DNA from: Siderastrea radians
Lineage: Eukaryota; Cnidaria; Anthozoa; Scleractinia; Rhizangiidae
Direction of reading: 5' to 3'
NCBI GenBank assembly: GCA_964017195.1
Contig: OZ024894.1
Span: 3,107,847-3,171,846 of the forward strand
DNA: 64,000 nucleotides
The position numbers were made by a program, and so were the translations under genes. Below are positions 21,798 through 34,351 of this stretch, one piece after another. Numbering within the stretch: the first letter of the stretch is position 1; every line of letters begins with the position of its first letter. Under the pieces are notes generated by a model that ran no database searches, had not been told where the DNA came from, and was given only the letters and a program-made list of their open reading frames with translations.

Positions 21798-23377
21798 GGT
21801 AGGTTGGAAAAGCCGGAATGACGGAATTCGGAATTCGGAATCCGGAATAGTCGGAATATTCGGAATTCAATTCTTTTTAATGAATAAATAAATAAACTGT
21901 CTCTTATCATTTCTTATCACGCCAGGAAGTCTTCAGGAAGTGTCCAGGAAGCCTTGTTTCTTCCAGCCCCCAGTCTGTGTGGGGTGGGGGGGAGGGAAAA
22001 GTAGAGTTTGGGAATGGGAATTCATATGATCTAGCACTTCTTGTTCGAGAATATGTTTGTGGTGGGGAGGGGGTGGGAGAATTTAAGTTCAGGGAACTTA
22101 AAATCACACCTAACGAAGATCAGAACATATCACTTATTTCCTTCTTGGTGCCGTTCCCGGTCCACAAATCAGATGTGCACCGGCCCCATAGCTGCGTGAG
22201 ATTTTGTGGGTCTGGTTTTTGGTATAAGCAGTACACCGTGATTGAACGATATGACATCGTTTGAAGGTTTGAATGTTTGAATTCGAGCAAAGGACTTCGG
22301 GAAAGAAAGCAAAAGATAGTACGTAAAATGACAGGCCAAACACGACTTTCTTAGTACATTCGCAACAGCCTTGTCCCTCTGATCAAGGTGATCTAAAGGC
22401 GACACAATTGTGCCGGTAAGTGGTTAACCTATTGATCAAGAGAGTACTCAAGCTGTGATATAAACGGTTTGGAGGGTTTTATGTTACGTTCTTAGAGCCG
22501 TTTTAAGTCTCTGTGCCGTTGTGTGTGCTAGCTCTTTGGCAATTAGTTAACTTTTCGGGCTCAGATTAATTGCAAGATTCTTTAAAGCCGCTTTAAAGAG
22601 TGATGTTTTCTGAAAGGATCCCAAGTTTCTAAGTCCGTGATTAAATGTCTGCTTGCGGTTATGTGCAAGACATGTAACTTTCTTGATCACGGATGAGGTA
22701 TAGAGTGTCTAAAGGATCCAAGTTATTCTGAGGCTATTACAGTCTCCTTTGATCATGTGGAAGCTACGGCTTCTTACGCTGTCGCTTTAACTCCACTTTC
22801 ATGGTTGTGGTTCTAGAAATAGAATTACTTGGAGTTAAAACATTTCACCTCCATCGCCGTCTTGTGGCATCACTAGCATCCGACAGATATATCTCCAGCA
22901 GTTTAATTGCGCTTAGCAATTCTCAAAGAGATTATTGTTTCATCTTCCTGTCACGGTCTGTTTGTAAATCGTAAACGATTTTCTAAACCTCCATTTGTTA
23001 AACCTGCAGTAGTTAAAATGCTGGTTCGAAAGACTCAAGGATGCTTCACGTGAATAAGGTGTGTTATTTCTCAAGCAAGACTCGAGTTTCGGTTCTTAAG
23101 TGAACCTCATCAGTTGCTCCTATGGTAAAGTCTCAGAAGTCTCGTGGAATGATTTAGAATCATTCTGTTGAAACACGTGTTGTTTGAGCACAGAGTGGGG
23201 GCTGGAAGAAACAAGGCTTCCTGGACACTTCCTGAAGAGTTCCTGGCGTGATAAGAAATGATAAGAGACTCAGTTTATTTATTTATTTTTAAAAAAATTG
23301 AATTCCGAATATTCCGACTATTCCAGATTCCGGATTCCGAATTCCGAGTGCCGTCATTCCGGCTTTTCCAACCTACC
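21798..23377. mobile_element. 1.58-kb Mutator-like non-autonomous element
   Basis: Long inverted ends, about 182 bp on the left (21798-21979) and 189 bp on the right (23189-23377), begin GGTAGGTTGGAAAAGCCGGA. The flanks GTGTCATCA (21789-21797) and GTGTCAACA (23378-23386) are a 9-bp target duplication with one difference. Long TIRs and a 9-bp duplication are characteristic of MULEs. The interior has no recognisable transposase. The arms carry runs of GGAATTC/CGGAAT. The target is the RT active-site region of the Penelope-like element. Confidence 0.85.
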
Positions 23378-24560
23378 GTGTCAACAACATACCTGTACCA
23401 AAATGAAGGGCAAACCTGACCGCTCATTACCCATTTTTCTTCAAAGTGACACATGAAGATGTTAGCCAACACTGTGCCTAATGGCGAACCCATAGCTACG
23501 CCATCAATTTGGTCGTAGTATTGGCCATCAATAAGAAAATGGCTTTTCATAGTGGCAAATTCTAACAATTTCCGTAAAACAGAACGAGGTAATGTAGGAG
23601 GATCAGAAAGAGAATACAGTTTGTCAAGAGCAATATCTATTGTTTCATCAAGTGGCACATCTGCAAATAGTGAGCAGACATCCAAAGAGCACATGATTCC
23701 GTTGTTATGTTTGTACTTTTTGGCCCAGTCCGCAAAACTAAAGGAGTCCTTAAACACAGTGTTGGTTGGTCGAAATTGGCTGAAGTACACCGACAAGGTA
23801 GGAAGCAAGATTGTAGTTGTAGGTGTTAACAGATGAAACGATAGGGCGGAATGGGCAACTGGCTTTATGAACCTTTGGAAGGCCATACAAAACACCAGGA
23901 GACGATCCACTGGGTAAAATCTTGTGGAATGTTGCATCATCAATAATTTTCTCATTTCTAAGTTTGCAGACAGACTTTCTTCTCTGGATTTAGTTGGATT
24001 TTACTTTAATTGGTTGAATTTGGTGTTATCAGAAATCAGCTGCTTCATTTTGTTGAGGTAATCAAGTCTGCTAACTATGACAACGAACGTCATTTCCTTT
24101 GTCTGGTTTCGTAATGATGATGCTGTCATCACGGCGTAAATCAGATAGAGCTTTCCATTCATCTTTGCTGAGAATGTTCTTCTGCTTTGAAAAGTCATAT
24201 GAATAAATGTAGCTACAGGAGATATTCTTCAGTTGACTTCTAAGCCGATCTTGGTTTTCATTAGTTAAAGGGAGTTCAAGTTTGACAAGATCACGATAAA
24301 GCAATTCATTTTAAGGAGCACTAACGTCAAATCTGTCAACGTCTTTAGGAGGCAGACAGAAACATAACCCACGTGCTAAAACGCTTTTCTCAGTCTCAGT
24401 CAAGACCCGATGGGAATAGTTGAATATGATGTCATCGTTGTTTAAATTTGAAACTTTAGGGATTCCAAATTTACGTTTCAGATTATTGAACTTCTTTTCA
24501 AGCTTGCATGAATTGCGCTCTTTGATCTTCAAAGCCTTGGTTTCAATAACACAGCGATAA
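23378..24560 (-). pseudogene. Penelope-like element, 5' part: N-terminal region and reverse transcriptase
   Basis: The minus-strand fragments read in order: LARGLCFCLPPK, then SIIITKPDKGNDV, then a frameshift to VIVSRLDYLNKMKQLISDN. RT follows with KDSFSFADWAKK, MCSLDVCSLFADVPLDETID and GVAMGSPLGTVLANIF. These are the conserved blocks of Penelope-like RTs. At least one in-frame stop (near 24311) and several frameshifts are present. Next to the Mutator-like insertion the catalytic motif reads RYVVDT, not the expected YVDD. Confidence 0.85.
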
Positions 24561-24569
24561 CAAAGCAGA

Positions 24570-25090
24570 CGTGGTTGTAATCCAGTGGTGACAAACTGGT
24601 CTTCAATAACAAACGTGCTGATTCAACGGTCTCAACGCCTGAAATCATGTGTATACAATTTCTACTCTTTTGTCAACCTCAAGATAATTTTTCAAAATAA
24701 TTGCCGCATCAAATCTTTCTTTCCATACAAGGACCGCTTGAATCGTTCTCAAAAATCTAAAGTAATTTACAAAGCCAGTTGCTGGGATTGCAATGATTTC
24801 TACATCGGTAAAACAAAACGACGACTTCATGATAGAAAAACTGAACAATTCAAGACCCTCGTTAAAAATGATCACACGTGCGGCCATTGCAGACCATGTC
24901 AAAACCACCGGACACAATATCAAGTGGGATCATTTTGACATTTTAGCGTCGGGCAAAACTGATTACCACTGCAAAATCAAAGAAGCATGGTTAATCCAAA
25001 AACTGAAACCAGCTTTTAATGTCACCGTCAGCAGTGAGAAACTGATGCTTTATTAATTAGCTGTAGCTTTTTAAAGATTCACTGTTAAGA
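24570..25090 (+). pseudogene. Inverted, 5'-truncated Penelope-like copy (GIY-YIG end)
   Basis: A plus-strand fragment whose 24635-25010 part is the reverse complement of roughly 20990-21385. It encodes VIYKASCWDCNDFYIGKTKR, then ADHVKTTGHNIKWDHFDIL and AWLIQKLKPAFNV, the GIY-YIG nuclease with its C-terminal helix, ending LMLY. It lies just upstream of the minus-strand copy, head to head. Penelope-like elements often insert with such a partial inverted copy attached. Confidence 0.8.
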
Positions 25091-25102
25091 TTGTTTTCTT
25101 AA

Positions 25103-25542
25103 TCTTGGTTCCAGACCCCTTATCACTATCGTATAAAAGGTTTGTCAAAATTGTAACGGTCACTTTTGAAAATGTAGGTCGGACTAGCTTTATTACCGCT
25201 GTTTGTGTTTTATTTTTGATCTCTGCTTATGTCCTTTAAAACTTACACATGGATTTCATCTACTTCCAGCAGAAAGTTATACGAAACTGTGAGCACCACA
25301 AGTAAACTTTCCGGTATTTACCGACAATCTCTTGCCCTTGTATCATAGTTCACTTTCATGTATGATAAGCCTTATGATCTGAGCTCCAGGAAAAACACTA
25401 AAACCTCCAAAGACTACTAAAGAGCACGAAAACATCATCTATTATGCAATCTAGATCTTTTCCTGTTATGCCAACTATAAGATACCGCTGGCATAAAAAT
25501 CGCCCCTATGTAACCACTATACCAAGGACAAGAAAGGGTTGG

Positions 25543-25609
<67 letters not shown>

Positions 25610-25706
25610 ACTGATGAAGGTCTAAGACCGAAACGTTTTTATTTTTTATTAAATTTTTTAACTTTTTAATCGTCAGAAGTTGTCCGTCCTCGCTTTCCTT
25701 CAACGA

Positions 25707-25763
<57 letters not shown>

Positions 25764-26898
25764 TAGTTCTCTCAGATTTTTGACATCATTGAACTTACAG
25801 AATGATGGAAAGAAATGAGAATTCTCGGAAAACTGATCATAATTCTAAGAAATTTAAGCTGTTACTGAAGGAAAATCGATTAAGCGTTTAATACCAGATC
25901 ACCTTTTGTCTCCATCGCTATGCAAGTTACACTCGTTCGAAAATAATTGTTCGCTAGCCTGTTAAAATTCGTTTTACTTCAAAAGCGGCGCGTTTTGTTT
26001 GGTCTTGTTTTGTTTTAATGTTGTCCGGCACTTCAATAAGACTTCGTTCCTTGGTACGTTCCTCCGTTCATCGATCAGGTTCCCTCGAAAGCGCTTCTTC
26101 GCTTGACCACTTGTCACAAACAACTCCCCATAATAGCAACCCCGCTTGTTTATTTTGATCATCTCACTTGAAGCCAACAGATATTTTTAAAAGAAATACG
26201 AATCATTTTGCCCCTTTCGTCACCTAAATCCTGCAAAACTCTACAGTCACCTACTGAATTTCTAAAATCTGGGTCAAAAGATGAGACTATGGCAGTCTAT
26301 CATATTCCAAAATATTAGTTGCGAGCTCAAAATTAAAAGACTGAAGTCAACTGTGAGGCCTAGGCAAAGCAATAAAAAGCAATCAACGAAACTTTAAAGT
26401 ACTCGCATCTCACATAAGCCACATAATGACAAAACAACGAGGCATGCCACTTGTCTGGAAAAATAATGTGCTAAATGAAAGTTTGCTCAAGATCAAAGTC
26501 CCCTTTTGCTCCTTATTTGGTCATCTTCTAGGCCCCATTGTTCAAACAAGTTCAACCAGGTTAAGCCATGATTGAATTATAATTAGTGATCCCTAGCGAA
26601 CTTGTCGTCTATTCAATAACATCTCGACTCGATCACATGCATAACCAGATCATATATATTGATTTATTTAGCTTTGCAAAGAAACGCTGCAACACAGCAA
26701 GGTTTTGGCGCCTTTTCTTTCGGTCATGTTATGTCTTCTCGTTCCCTTTTCATCTCTTTCGTTTTTTTTGCATATTGTGTAACTTGATAAAAAAAACCCA
26801 CAAAGATGATACTATATGCCTCCGGTCACTTCCTGGTGCAACTGAAGAACAGCCTTTAGAACATTTCCAGACTCTAATGGCCAAAGAACTAGGGACAG
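25103..26898. repeat. Repeat unit A of an unclassified family
   Basis: It starts TCTTGGTTCCAGACC and ends CTAGGGACAG, and is highly similar to A' (32513-34189) on the same strand. The middle part (about 25220-26640) also matches units B and B' at lower identity. A minus-strand frame there (KINKRGCYYGELFVTSG) is seen in all four units. I cannot assign the unit to a transposon class. It carries the TA-flanked insert at 25545-25760 that A' lacks. Confidence 0.7.
25545..25760. mobile_element. TA-flanked short insert with hammerhead-like core
   Basis: (TA)n tracts at 25545-25606 and 25708-25760 enclose about 100 bp. At 25611-25633 lies CTGATGA, then GGTC-TAA-GACC (a 4-bp stem with a 3-nt loop), then GAAA, which is the conserved core order of a hammerhead ribozyme. 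Hammerheads occur in Penelope-like elements and retrozymes. I do not see a clear stem I/III partner or cleavage strand, so activity is unproven. At the matching place unit A' has only a short AT tract. Confidence 0.5.
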
Positions 26899-29288
26899 TG
26901 AGATCCGTCTCAGAAGCGCCTTAAACTCCAATGTTCCACGTTCTTATGAAAAAAACTGAGTGTATTACAATTGACAACAACTAGCAGTCTTGGAAGCAAG
27001 ATATGAGAAAAAACTACTGTTTTGCATTCGCGAGTAAGGGAAATAGAACAACTGAAGGTTTTATCAAATTGATTCGATAGATTTTTGCCTTCTAGCTTAT
27101 TACACTGGGTGACTAGCTACTTTCTCCAATTTCTGCAGTTCTTGTCCTTTGATGTCATTTCCCCATAACTCGAACCTTTTTCGATTTTCCTTAAAGGTTC
27201 GATTAAATTAGTCTTCAAAACGTCCTTTAACTGGAATTAAACGCATCAAGAACAATGCGACAATTACAAAACACTCACGTTGTGTATCACCTGAAACCTA
27301 AAATATCATATCGCACTTCACAACTCTCACTCATGTTCTTCACTTACCCTTCTTCACTGAGGCCGTTTTCGTGGAGTCTTGCAGTTGTATCCACTACAAA
27401 GTCGCCGAAGAGAAATAGTAAGACGAACTGAGTATACAGTAAGGCTTTCCAGTAGCCTTTATCGGCCATTTTAAGCAAAACACTTTCCACTCGCAGTGTC
27501 AGTGACACGGACTTTATTCCCGAAAGAAATTGATCGTTCTATGCTATCTCATTACAAGTGTCCAGGCGAGGTCACAACAAGCTTTTGTTTTGCAACTGTT
27601 TCATCCAAGGTGAAAAAAAGATCCGCCCATAATGCTTTGCGACCAACTATGTTATCACCGGCCGTTGCTCACGTCGAGAAGCAACTTGTTGAGGAGTACA
27701 GTGTGGGGTAAAGTTTCGCCTGTCTTGTCTCCTCCCCCACACCACTAATTAAGGAGTCGAGATAAACGGATTTTGTTCCAACTTTTGGATATCAATTTCC
27801 ATCGCCTTTGTCATTTGCTTTACATTCCGTCATAGTAACACTGAAGACAGTAGCTTTATTTGCCATTTTTTGTTCAGATAATTGACCTTAAGATCCATTT
27901 TCATGGAAAGTTGAGGCTGTTGGCATATCACATGTTTGTGTGAAAAAATAGTCTGACGCGACTAAAACGCGGGATTACTCCAAACCTAACTTGATTTCAG
28001 CGAGTCAAATCAAGCTAAGATCAACTTTATTCGGGGCGCCATTTTTGTTCCTACCTTGAATTTAAACAAACGGCAAAAATAAATTTTATTAGCGGAGCTC
28101 GCGGAGCACCATGGGTAAGCAAATTTCGTAACCTGTTGATCCGAAAAATTTTGGTTCTGACGTCAGTGTACGCCAGTACAGGATCTGGGGGAGGGTGAGG
28201 GGAGTCCCAAGACAACCCGAATGGTGGAGGCGGAATGCCAACTTTTCTTGTACAAGTAAACAATATGAAGGCTGGTTACTCATACACTCGATTATCAATA
28301 CGATAATTGTAATAGATTCTTGGAATGAAGACTTGTAACAGTTCACCATGAAAAAGAAAAGGATTGCTTCAATCTCCAATGCCCATATAAAAGATATTGG
28401 AAAGCTTGAAGGCAAGAAATCCTTGTTCGAGGACAAACTTGTTTTTTTTTTTCAAAGCTAAGGAGATCTGGAAAGAACCCGTCGACTTTCGTTTAGATTT
28501 TCAAGCCCTTCTTTCAGTTCAGTGGTAAAGGAAACTACAGATTTGATTGTGGATATACATTGTAAAAATTGTTTAATTGAGCGACTTAATGTGTTTAGTA
28601 AATAACAGTAATTCTCTTGAATTAGCTGTGAATTACCTCATGCAGTTGCAGTTCCCGTTTGCGGGCTTGCGAGTAACTTCACTCAAGGGGGAAGTTTAAT
28701 GCATTTTGCTTTCCTAGGCAAACAAGTGCTTCTTATGTGAATGACATTTCATGTTTTTGAAAGTTTCTTGTCCCTTTTTCTGTGTTTATTCATTAAAGGG
28801 ATTTTCACTAGTGAGCAATCTAAATATTTACGCTTAAGCTCAATTTTCTTTTGAACTTCAGTGAGTAATTTTCAATATTTTTCTTACAGCAATTCTAGCG
28901 TATTTTATTCGAAAAGTAGAAATTGTGACTATTCTAGACTGAGTCTGTGTTGTTTTTGCAATCTAGGTTGTTTTTCTTCGGCACCGCATATTGGGTTGTT
29001 TTGATTAATTCGTAATTTAGTATTCAACACCTGAAGAGTCGCTCTGTCCGGTCAATTTTTTTATTAAGTTTATAGTCTTAGTGTAAAGCTCTTTATTTTT
29101 TTGTTCAGTTGTGGAATATTCCATCTTCCCTATATTTTTTGGTTTCTTCATTTGTAGTGAATGGCATTTCTGTCCCAATTTAGCGACTAAACTTAGAATC
29201 GCCGTTTCAGTGAGTGAGTTCAGTGTGGCATGTTTTCGTGTTCGTTTTGTTTTTAACCGCTATTAAAGCCATTTCAGTGTGTCTTTAG
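26899..29288. other. Single-copy-looking stretch between units A and B
   Basis: Apart from the candidate exon at 27348-27469 I see no gene. The stretch may contain real host intergenic or intronic DNA; it has no internal match elsewhere in the window. Confidence 0.4.
27348..27469 (-). CDS. Candidate host first coding exon with signal peptide
   Basis: ATG at 27469-27467 opens a 40-codon frame starting MADKGYWKALLYTQFVLLFL. It has a basic start, a long hydrophobic core and a polar end (TTARLHENGLSEEG), which is a good signal peptide or signal anchor. The exon ends GAAGAAGG then GTAAGTG, a strong splice donor (GT at 27347-27346), and the frame stops just inside the intron. Later exons would lie to the left on the minus strand but were not recognised. 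The gene is not identified, and a chance ORF remains possible. Confidence 0.45.
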
Positions 29289-30236
29289 TTACAGATCAAA
29301 ACGAAATCTTTATTCAAGTAACTATAAGCAAAGCATTTCTTGGTTTAAGTCTATTTTGTCTAAAATGAGACTCTAAAAGCTTCCTAAAATTAGTTCAGGG
29401 TGTGTTCTTGAAAGCGCCCGATTTAATAATACTTCGCGGTTGAAAAACTTGTGCCATTTTCTCTTGATAATTATACGTGTGCTTGAAAGTTTCCGAAAAC
29501 ATTTTTTGGGTAATTTTTGTCAGTAAACGGTTTGATTCAGGGAAAATATTGTTTATTTTAGCAAAATAGATTTCGAGAAAAGTTTCATTGTAAACAGAAC
29601 TAAGCAGCCAGAGGGATGCATTGGAATCAGTGAGAAATGTGCATTTGCATGGAAAAGTCTGTCGAGTCGCTACCGGGAGCAACTTTTATGTTTGAGCAAT
29701 TGTAGTTTTACAAGTACTCTTCTTGAACTTAACAAGCTAGCTTTCGAAAAAATGCTACAAGAAGAGCTGTCGGTGAAATTAAAGTCGTGATGAAGTCTTT
29801 TCTTCGAAGAAAAATAAGCCAACTCACTGTTTCCTCAGCGGTCTGCATGTTTTCCCTTGCTGTTTTTCACCTCTTGGCGAATAACTGCATGAAAGAGAGA
29901 TGTGGAGCTCTGCTTTTAGGTTTGGCTAAATCTATATATTATGTAGTGAATTGTTGTGATGTTCTTAAAATTTTATCTATTACAATTAATATTGACTTTA
30001 ACTGAGTCCCGGGACTCGACCGATTAAGGAACAACCAAAAAGGACCAATGAAGAGTAATCTTTTGTTTTTAAAGGTTTTGAACAACTCTGTTCATGTCCT
30101 TTAAAACTTTAACAGAGATGGTGTCTATTTATAGCTGAAATTTAGAGGAAAAAAGTGAGTACTACTGATAAATCTCCCGATTTTGACCAAGAATGTCTTG
30201 AGGTTCACCTTCATCTATGATAAACCTTATAGATCT

Positions 30237-30384
30237 GGCCCCAGTTGTTCAAAAGGTGGATAGCGCTATCCACCGGATAAATCTCTATCCAGTGGATAAC
30301 CCAATTGGTTTCCCTAATACCTATCCACTGGGTAGCGATTTATCCAGTGGATATTCACTATTCACCTTTTGAACAACTGGGGCC
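30237..30384. mobile_element. 148-bp palindromic MITE in unit B
   Basis: The ends GGCCCCAGTTGTTCAAAAGG and CCTTTTGAACAACTGGGGCC are perfectly inverted. The interior repeats GGATAGCG/TATCCAC motifs. Units A, A' and B' have the uninterrupted sequence (GATCTGAGCTCC or close to it), so this is a filled site against three empty sites. Confidence 0.9.
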
Positions 30385-32304
30385 AGAGCTCCAGGAAAAC
30401 ATTACACCACTAAAAACAGCTAAAGCGCACGAAAAAAAAATCTATTGTCCAATCTAGATCTTTTGCTGTTATACCAACTATAAGAGACCGTTAGCATAAA
30501 AATCTCCCCTATGCAACCATTATACCAAAGGGCAAGAAAGGATTGCAAAAATATATTACTGTTCTGAAAAAGACTAGTAGCCGTATTTTGCGTAGTTTTC
30601 TCAGATTTTTTTACATCATTGAACATACTGAATGATGGAAAGAAGTGAGAATACTCGGAAAAGTGACAATAATTCTAAGAAATTTAAGCTGTTACTGAAG
30701 GAAAATCGATTAACCGTTTAATACCATAAGCTCTTTACCGGATAACCTTTTGTCTTCATTGCTATGCAAGCTACACTCGTTTGAAAATAATTGTTCGCTA
30801 GCCTGTTAAATTTCTTTTTACTTCATAAGCGGCGCGTTTAGTTTACTCTTGTTTTGTTCTCATGTAATGTTGTCCGGCACTTCCATAAGACTTGGCGACC
30901 TCGTTCGTTCCCTGGTACGTTCCTCTGTTCATCGATCAGGTTCCCTTTAAAGCGCTTCTTCACGTGACCACTTGTCACAAACAACTCCCCATAACGGCAA
31001 CCCCGCTTGTTTATTTTCCAGTTGATCACCACTTGAAGGGAACAGATATTTTCAAAAGAAATGCGAATCGTTTTGCCCATTTTGTCACCTGAATCCTGCA
31101 AAAATCTACAGTCACCGACTGAATTTCCAAAAGGCTGGGTCAAAAGATGAGACTATGGCAGTCTATCATATTCCAAAAGATTAGTTGCGAGTCCAAACTT
31201 AAAAGACTGAAGTCAACTGTAAGGCCTAGGTAAAGCAATGAAAAGAAATCAACGAAACTTTAAGGTACTTTCATCTCACATTAGCCACATAATGACAAAA
31301 CAACGAGGCATGCTACTTGTTTGGAAAATAATGTGCTTGTTGAAGGTTTCCTCGAGATCAAGAGACCCTTTCTGCTCCTTATTTGGTCATCCTCTAGGCC
31401 CCTTGTTCAAACAAGTCTAACGCGGTTAAGCCATGATTAAACTATAATCAGATTATAACCAGTGATCCCTAGTGAACTCGTCGTCTATTAAATGCCATCT
31501 CGATCCGATCACATGTACAATCACATGTATAACCAGATTATAATTTCGCGGATTTTATCTGCAACCGATCCCATTTAATAAAAGAAGATGAATTGAAGAT
31601 GTAAATGGTGTATAGTAATTATATAGCGGTCAGTTTCTGTATTTTACATTTCGACCGTCATAGTCATAGCAGAAAATACCCTTCTGCCTGCTGGATCCGA
31701 TCCATGGACTTAAATACTTCCTATCCAGGATTTGCAGAATAAAAGAAGCAAACATTTGCAGAGTTCACGGATAATGTTTCTGAATTGTTGGATTAAAAAT
31801 ACTTGAGCACATATTATTTAGTTTCTTAATACCTCTTGCCAGTAACTAATTTTAGATTTGCTAGATAGATTCCCTGGTATGGCACAAACGGTAGAAAGCG
31901 AATCGAAAAAATTTTGTTTGCTGAACGTGTGATGAGGAAATCATCTTCCTTGCCTAAACGTAATTAGAACATTCTAAAAATTGCTAAAAATGTACTCCTG
32001 TTCTATGTTTTGATCACTAAACAGTAAAAGATTAAGTCTTGGTGAAAACCCGCAGGGGAAATTTAACCTTCATGGATCAGATAAGTCAAAGAGAGCCGTC
32101 TTTTGTTTTTGAAATCTTAGCGTCGTATCCGTTTGTGATCTTTAAAGCTATCTCACTGGAAATTTCCACATATTTGTTAAATTATCTGAAATATCTGGGG
32201 TTCATTTTTTTTAAAGAACGTCCTGGGGAGGGTCAAGGGTTCCAGATCAACTTCCCTCCTTTGTTTTTGCGATAAGTAAATGTATTCATACTACTACTGG
32301 TACT

Positions 32305-32378
32305 TGCAGTAATAATAATAACAATAACAATAAAAATAATAATAATAATATATATAATATATATAATTAATATTATTA

Positions 32379-32411
<33 letters not shown>

Positions 32412-32425
32412 ATTATTATTATCTA
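32305..32425. repeat. AT-rich trinucleotide microsatellite in unit B
   Basis: AATAAT and ATTATT runs face each other around a TATATA centre and form a likely hairpin. The same tract occurs in B' at about 57545-57690 with a different length. Confidence 0.8.
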
Positions 32426-32512
32426 CCCTACTTCTCTCATTTATAGAACAATTTTTCACTGACCAAGGTAATCACATCCAGCCACAAACACAGCAAGTTC
32501 ACAGCACAACGG

Positions 32513-34189
32513 TCTTGGTTCCAGACCCTTATCACTATTGTATAAAAGGTTTGTCAAAATTGTAACGGTCACTTTTGAAAATGTAGGTTGGACTAGCATA
32601 CGAAACGTCAAGTTTATATAAAAATGCGTAAATTTATAATGTTTATTACCGCTGTTTGTGTTTTATTTTTGATCTCTGCTTATGTCCTTTAAAACTTAAA
32701 CATGGATTTCATCGACTTCCAGCAGAAAGTTATACGAAACTGTGAGCACCACAAGTAAACTTTCCGGTATTTACCGACAATCTCTTGCCCTTGTATCATA
32801 GTTCACTTTCATGTATGATAAGCCTTACGATCTGAGCCCCAGGAAAAACACTAAAACCACCAAAGACTACTAAGGAGCGAGCACGAAAACATCATCTATT
32901 ATGCAATCTAGATCTTTTCCTGTTATGCCAACTATAAGAGACCGCTGGCATAAAAATCGCCCCTATGCAACCACTATACCAAGGACAAGAAAGGATTGGA
33001 AAATATATATATGTATATGAAGGAGACTAGCAGCCCTATGTTTCGCGTACTTCTCTCAGATTTTTGACATCATTGAACTTACAGAATAATGGAAAGAAAT
33101 GAGAATTCTCGGAAAACTGATCATAATTCTAAGAAATTTAAGCTGTTGCTGAAGGAAAATCGATTAAACGTTTAATACCAGATGACCTTTTGTCTCCATC
33201 GCTATGCAAGTTACACTCGTTTGAAAATAATTGTTCGCTTGCCTGTTAAAATTCGTTTTACTTCAAAAGCGGCGCGTTTTGTTTAGTCTTGTTTTGTTGT
33301 AATGTTGTCCGGCACTTCAATAAGACTTCGTTCCTTGGTACGTTCCTCCGTTCATCGATCAGGTTCCCTCGAAAGCGCCTCTTCGCTTGACCACTTGTCA
33401 CAAACAACTCCCCATAATAGCAACCCCGCTTGTTTATTTTGATCATCTCACTTCAAGCCAACAGATATTTTTAAAAGAAATACGAATCATTTTGCCCCTT
33501 TTGTCACCTGAATCTTGCAAAACTCTACAGTCACCTACTGAATTTCTAAAATGCTGGGTCAAAAGATGACACTATGGCAGTCTATCATATTCCAACATAT
33601 TAGTTGCGAGCTCAAAATTGAAAGACTGAAGTCAACTGTGAGGCCTAGGCAAGGCAATCAAAAGCAATCAACGAAACTTTAAGGTACTCGCATTCTCACA
33701 TAAGCCACATAATGGCAAAACAACGAGGCATGCCACTTGTTTGAAAAAATAATGTGCTAAATAAAGGTTTTTTCAAGATCAAAGTCCCCTTTTGCTCCTT
33801 ATTTGGTCATCTTCTAGGCCCCATTGTTTAAACAAGTTCAACCCGGTTAAGCCATGATTGAATTATAATTAGTGATCCCTAGCGAGCTTGTCGTCTATTC
33901 AATAACATCTCGACTCGATCACATGTACAACCAGATCATATATATTGATTCATTTAGCATTGCAAAGAAACGCTGCAACACAGCAAGGTTTTGGCGCCTT
34001 TTCTTTCGGTCATGTTATGGCTTCTCGTTCCCTTTTCATCTCTTTGTTGTTTTTTTCTTTTGCATATTGTGTAACTTGATACAAAAAACCACAAAGATGA
34101 TACTATATGCCTCCGGTCACTTCCTGGTGTAACTGAAGAACAGCCTTTAGAACATTTCCAGACTCTAATGGCCAAAGAACTAGGGACAG
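32513..34189. repeat. Repeat unit A'
   Basis: It is highly similar to unit A along its length, with the same start (TCTTGGTTCCAGACC) and end (CTAGGGACAG). It abuts unit B directly. It lacks the long TA-flanked insert. Confidence 0.75.
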
Positions 34190-34351
34190 ATCAAAACGAA
34201 TCGTTACAGACAGGAGCCATAATCGGGGACGGAGACCGTAACTGAATACCATTTTCAGTGATGGGGCTGGCCCCATCGAAAAAGAAAAATGTGCTATTTT
34301 TAGAAAAAATTGCGCCATCGCGCGCCTGAAACGCGCGTGTATGTTGCGAGG

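Larger units (their letters stand above)
29289..32511. repeat. Repeat unit B (near-identical to B')
   Basis: It matches 54688-57776 in the same orientation with few differences. Among them is a MITE present only here. The common left border is TTACAGATCAAAACG and the common right border GTTCACAGCACAACG, after which unit A' begins here and unrelated DNA there. A 95-residue minus-strand frame (29682-29395) has an identical translation in both copies but no known domain. Such identity points to a recent duplication rather than to selection. Confidence 0.85.

Noticed and set aside
28021..28260. ATGGCGCCCCGAATAAAG start (minus) and promoter-like GC-rich sequence
   Set aside because: The frame stops after ten codons and no donor follows.
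29395..29682. 95-codon frame identical in units B and B'
   Set aside because: The units are almost identical overall, so conservation of the frame carries no information about coding.
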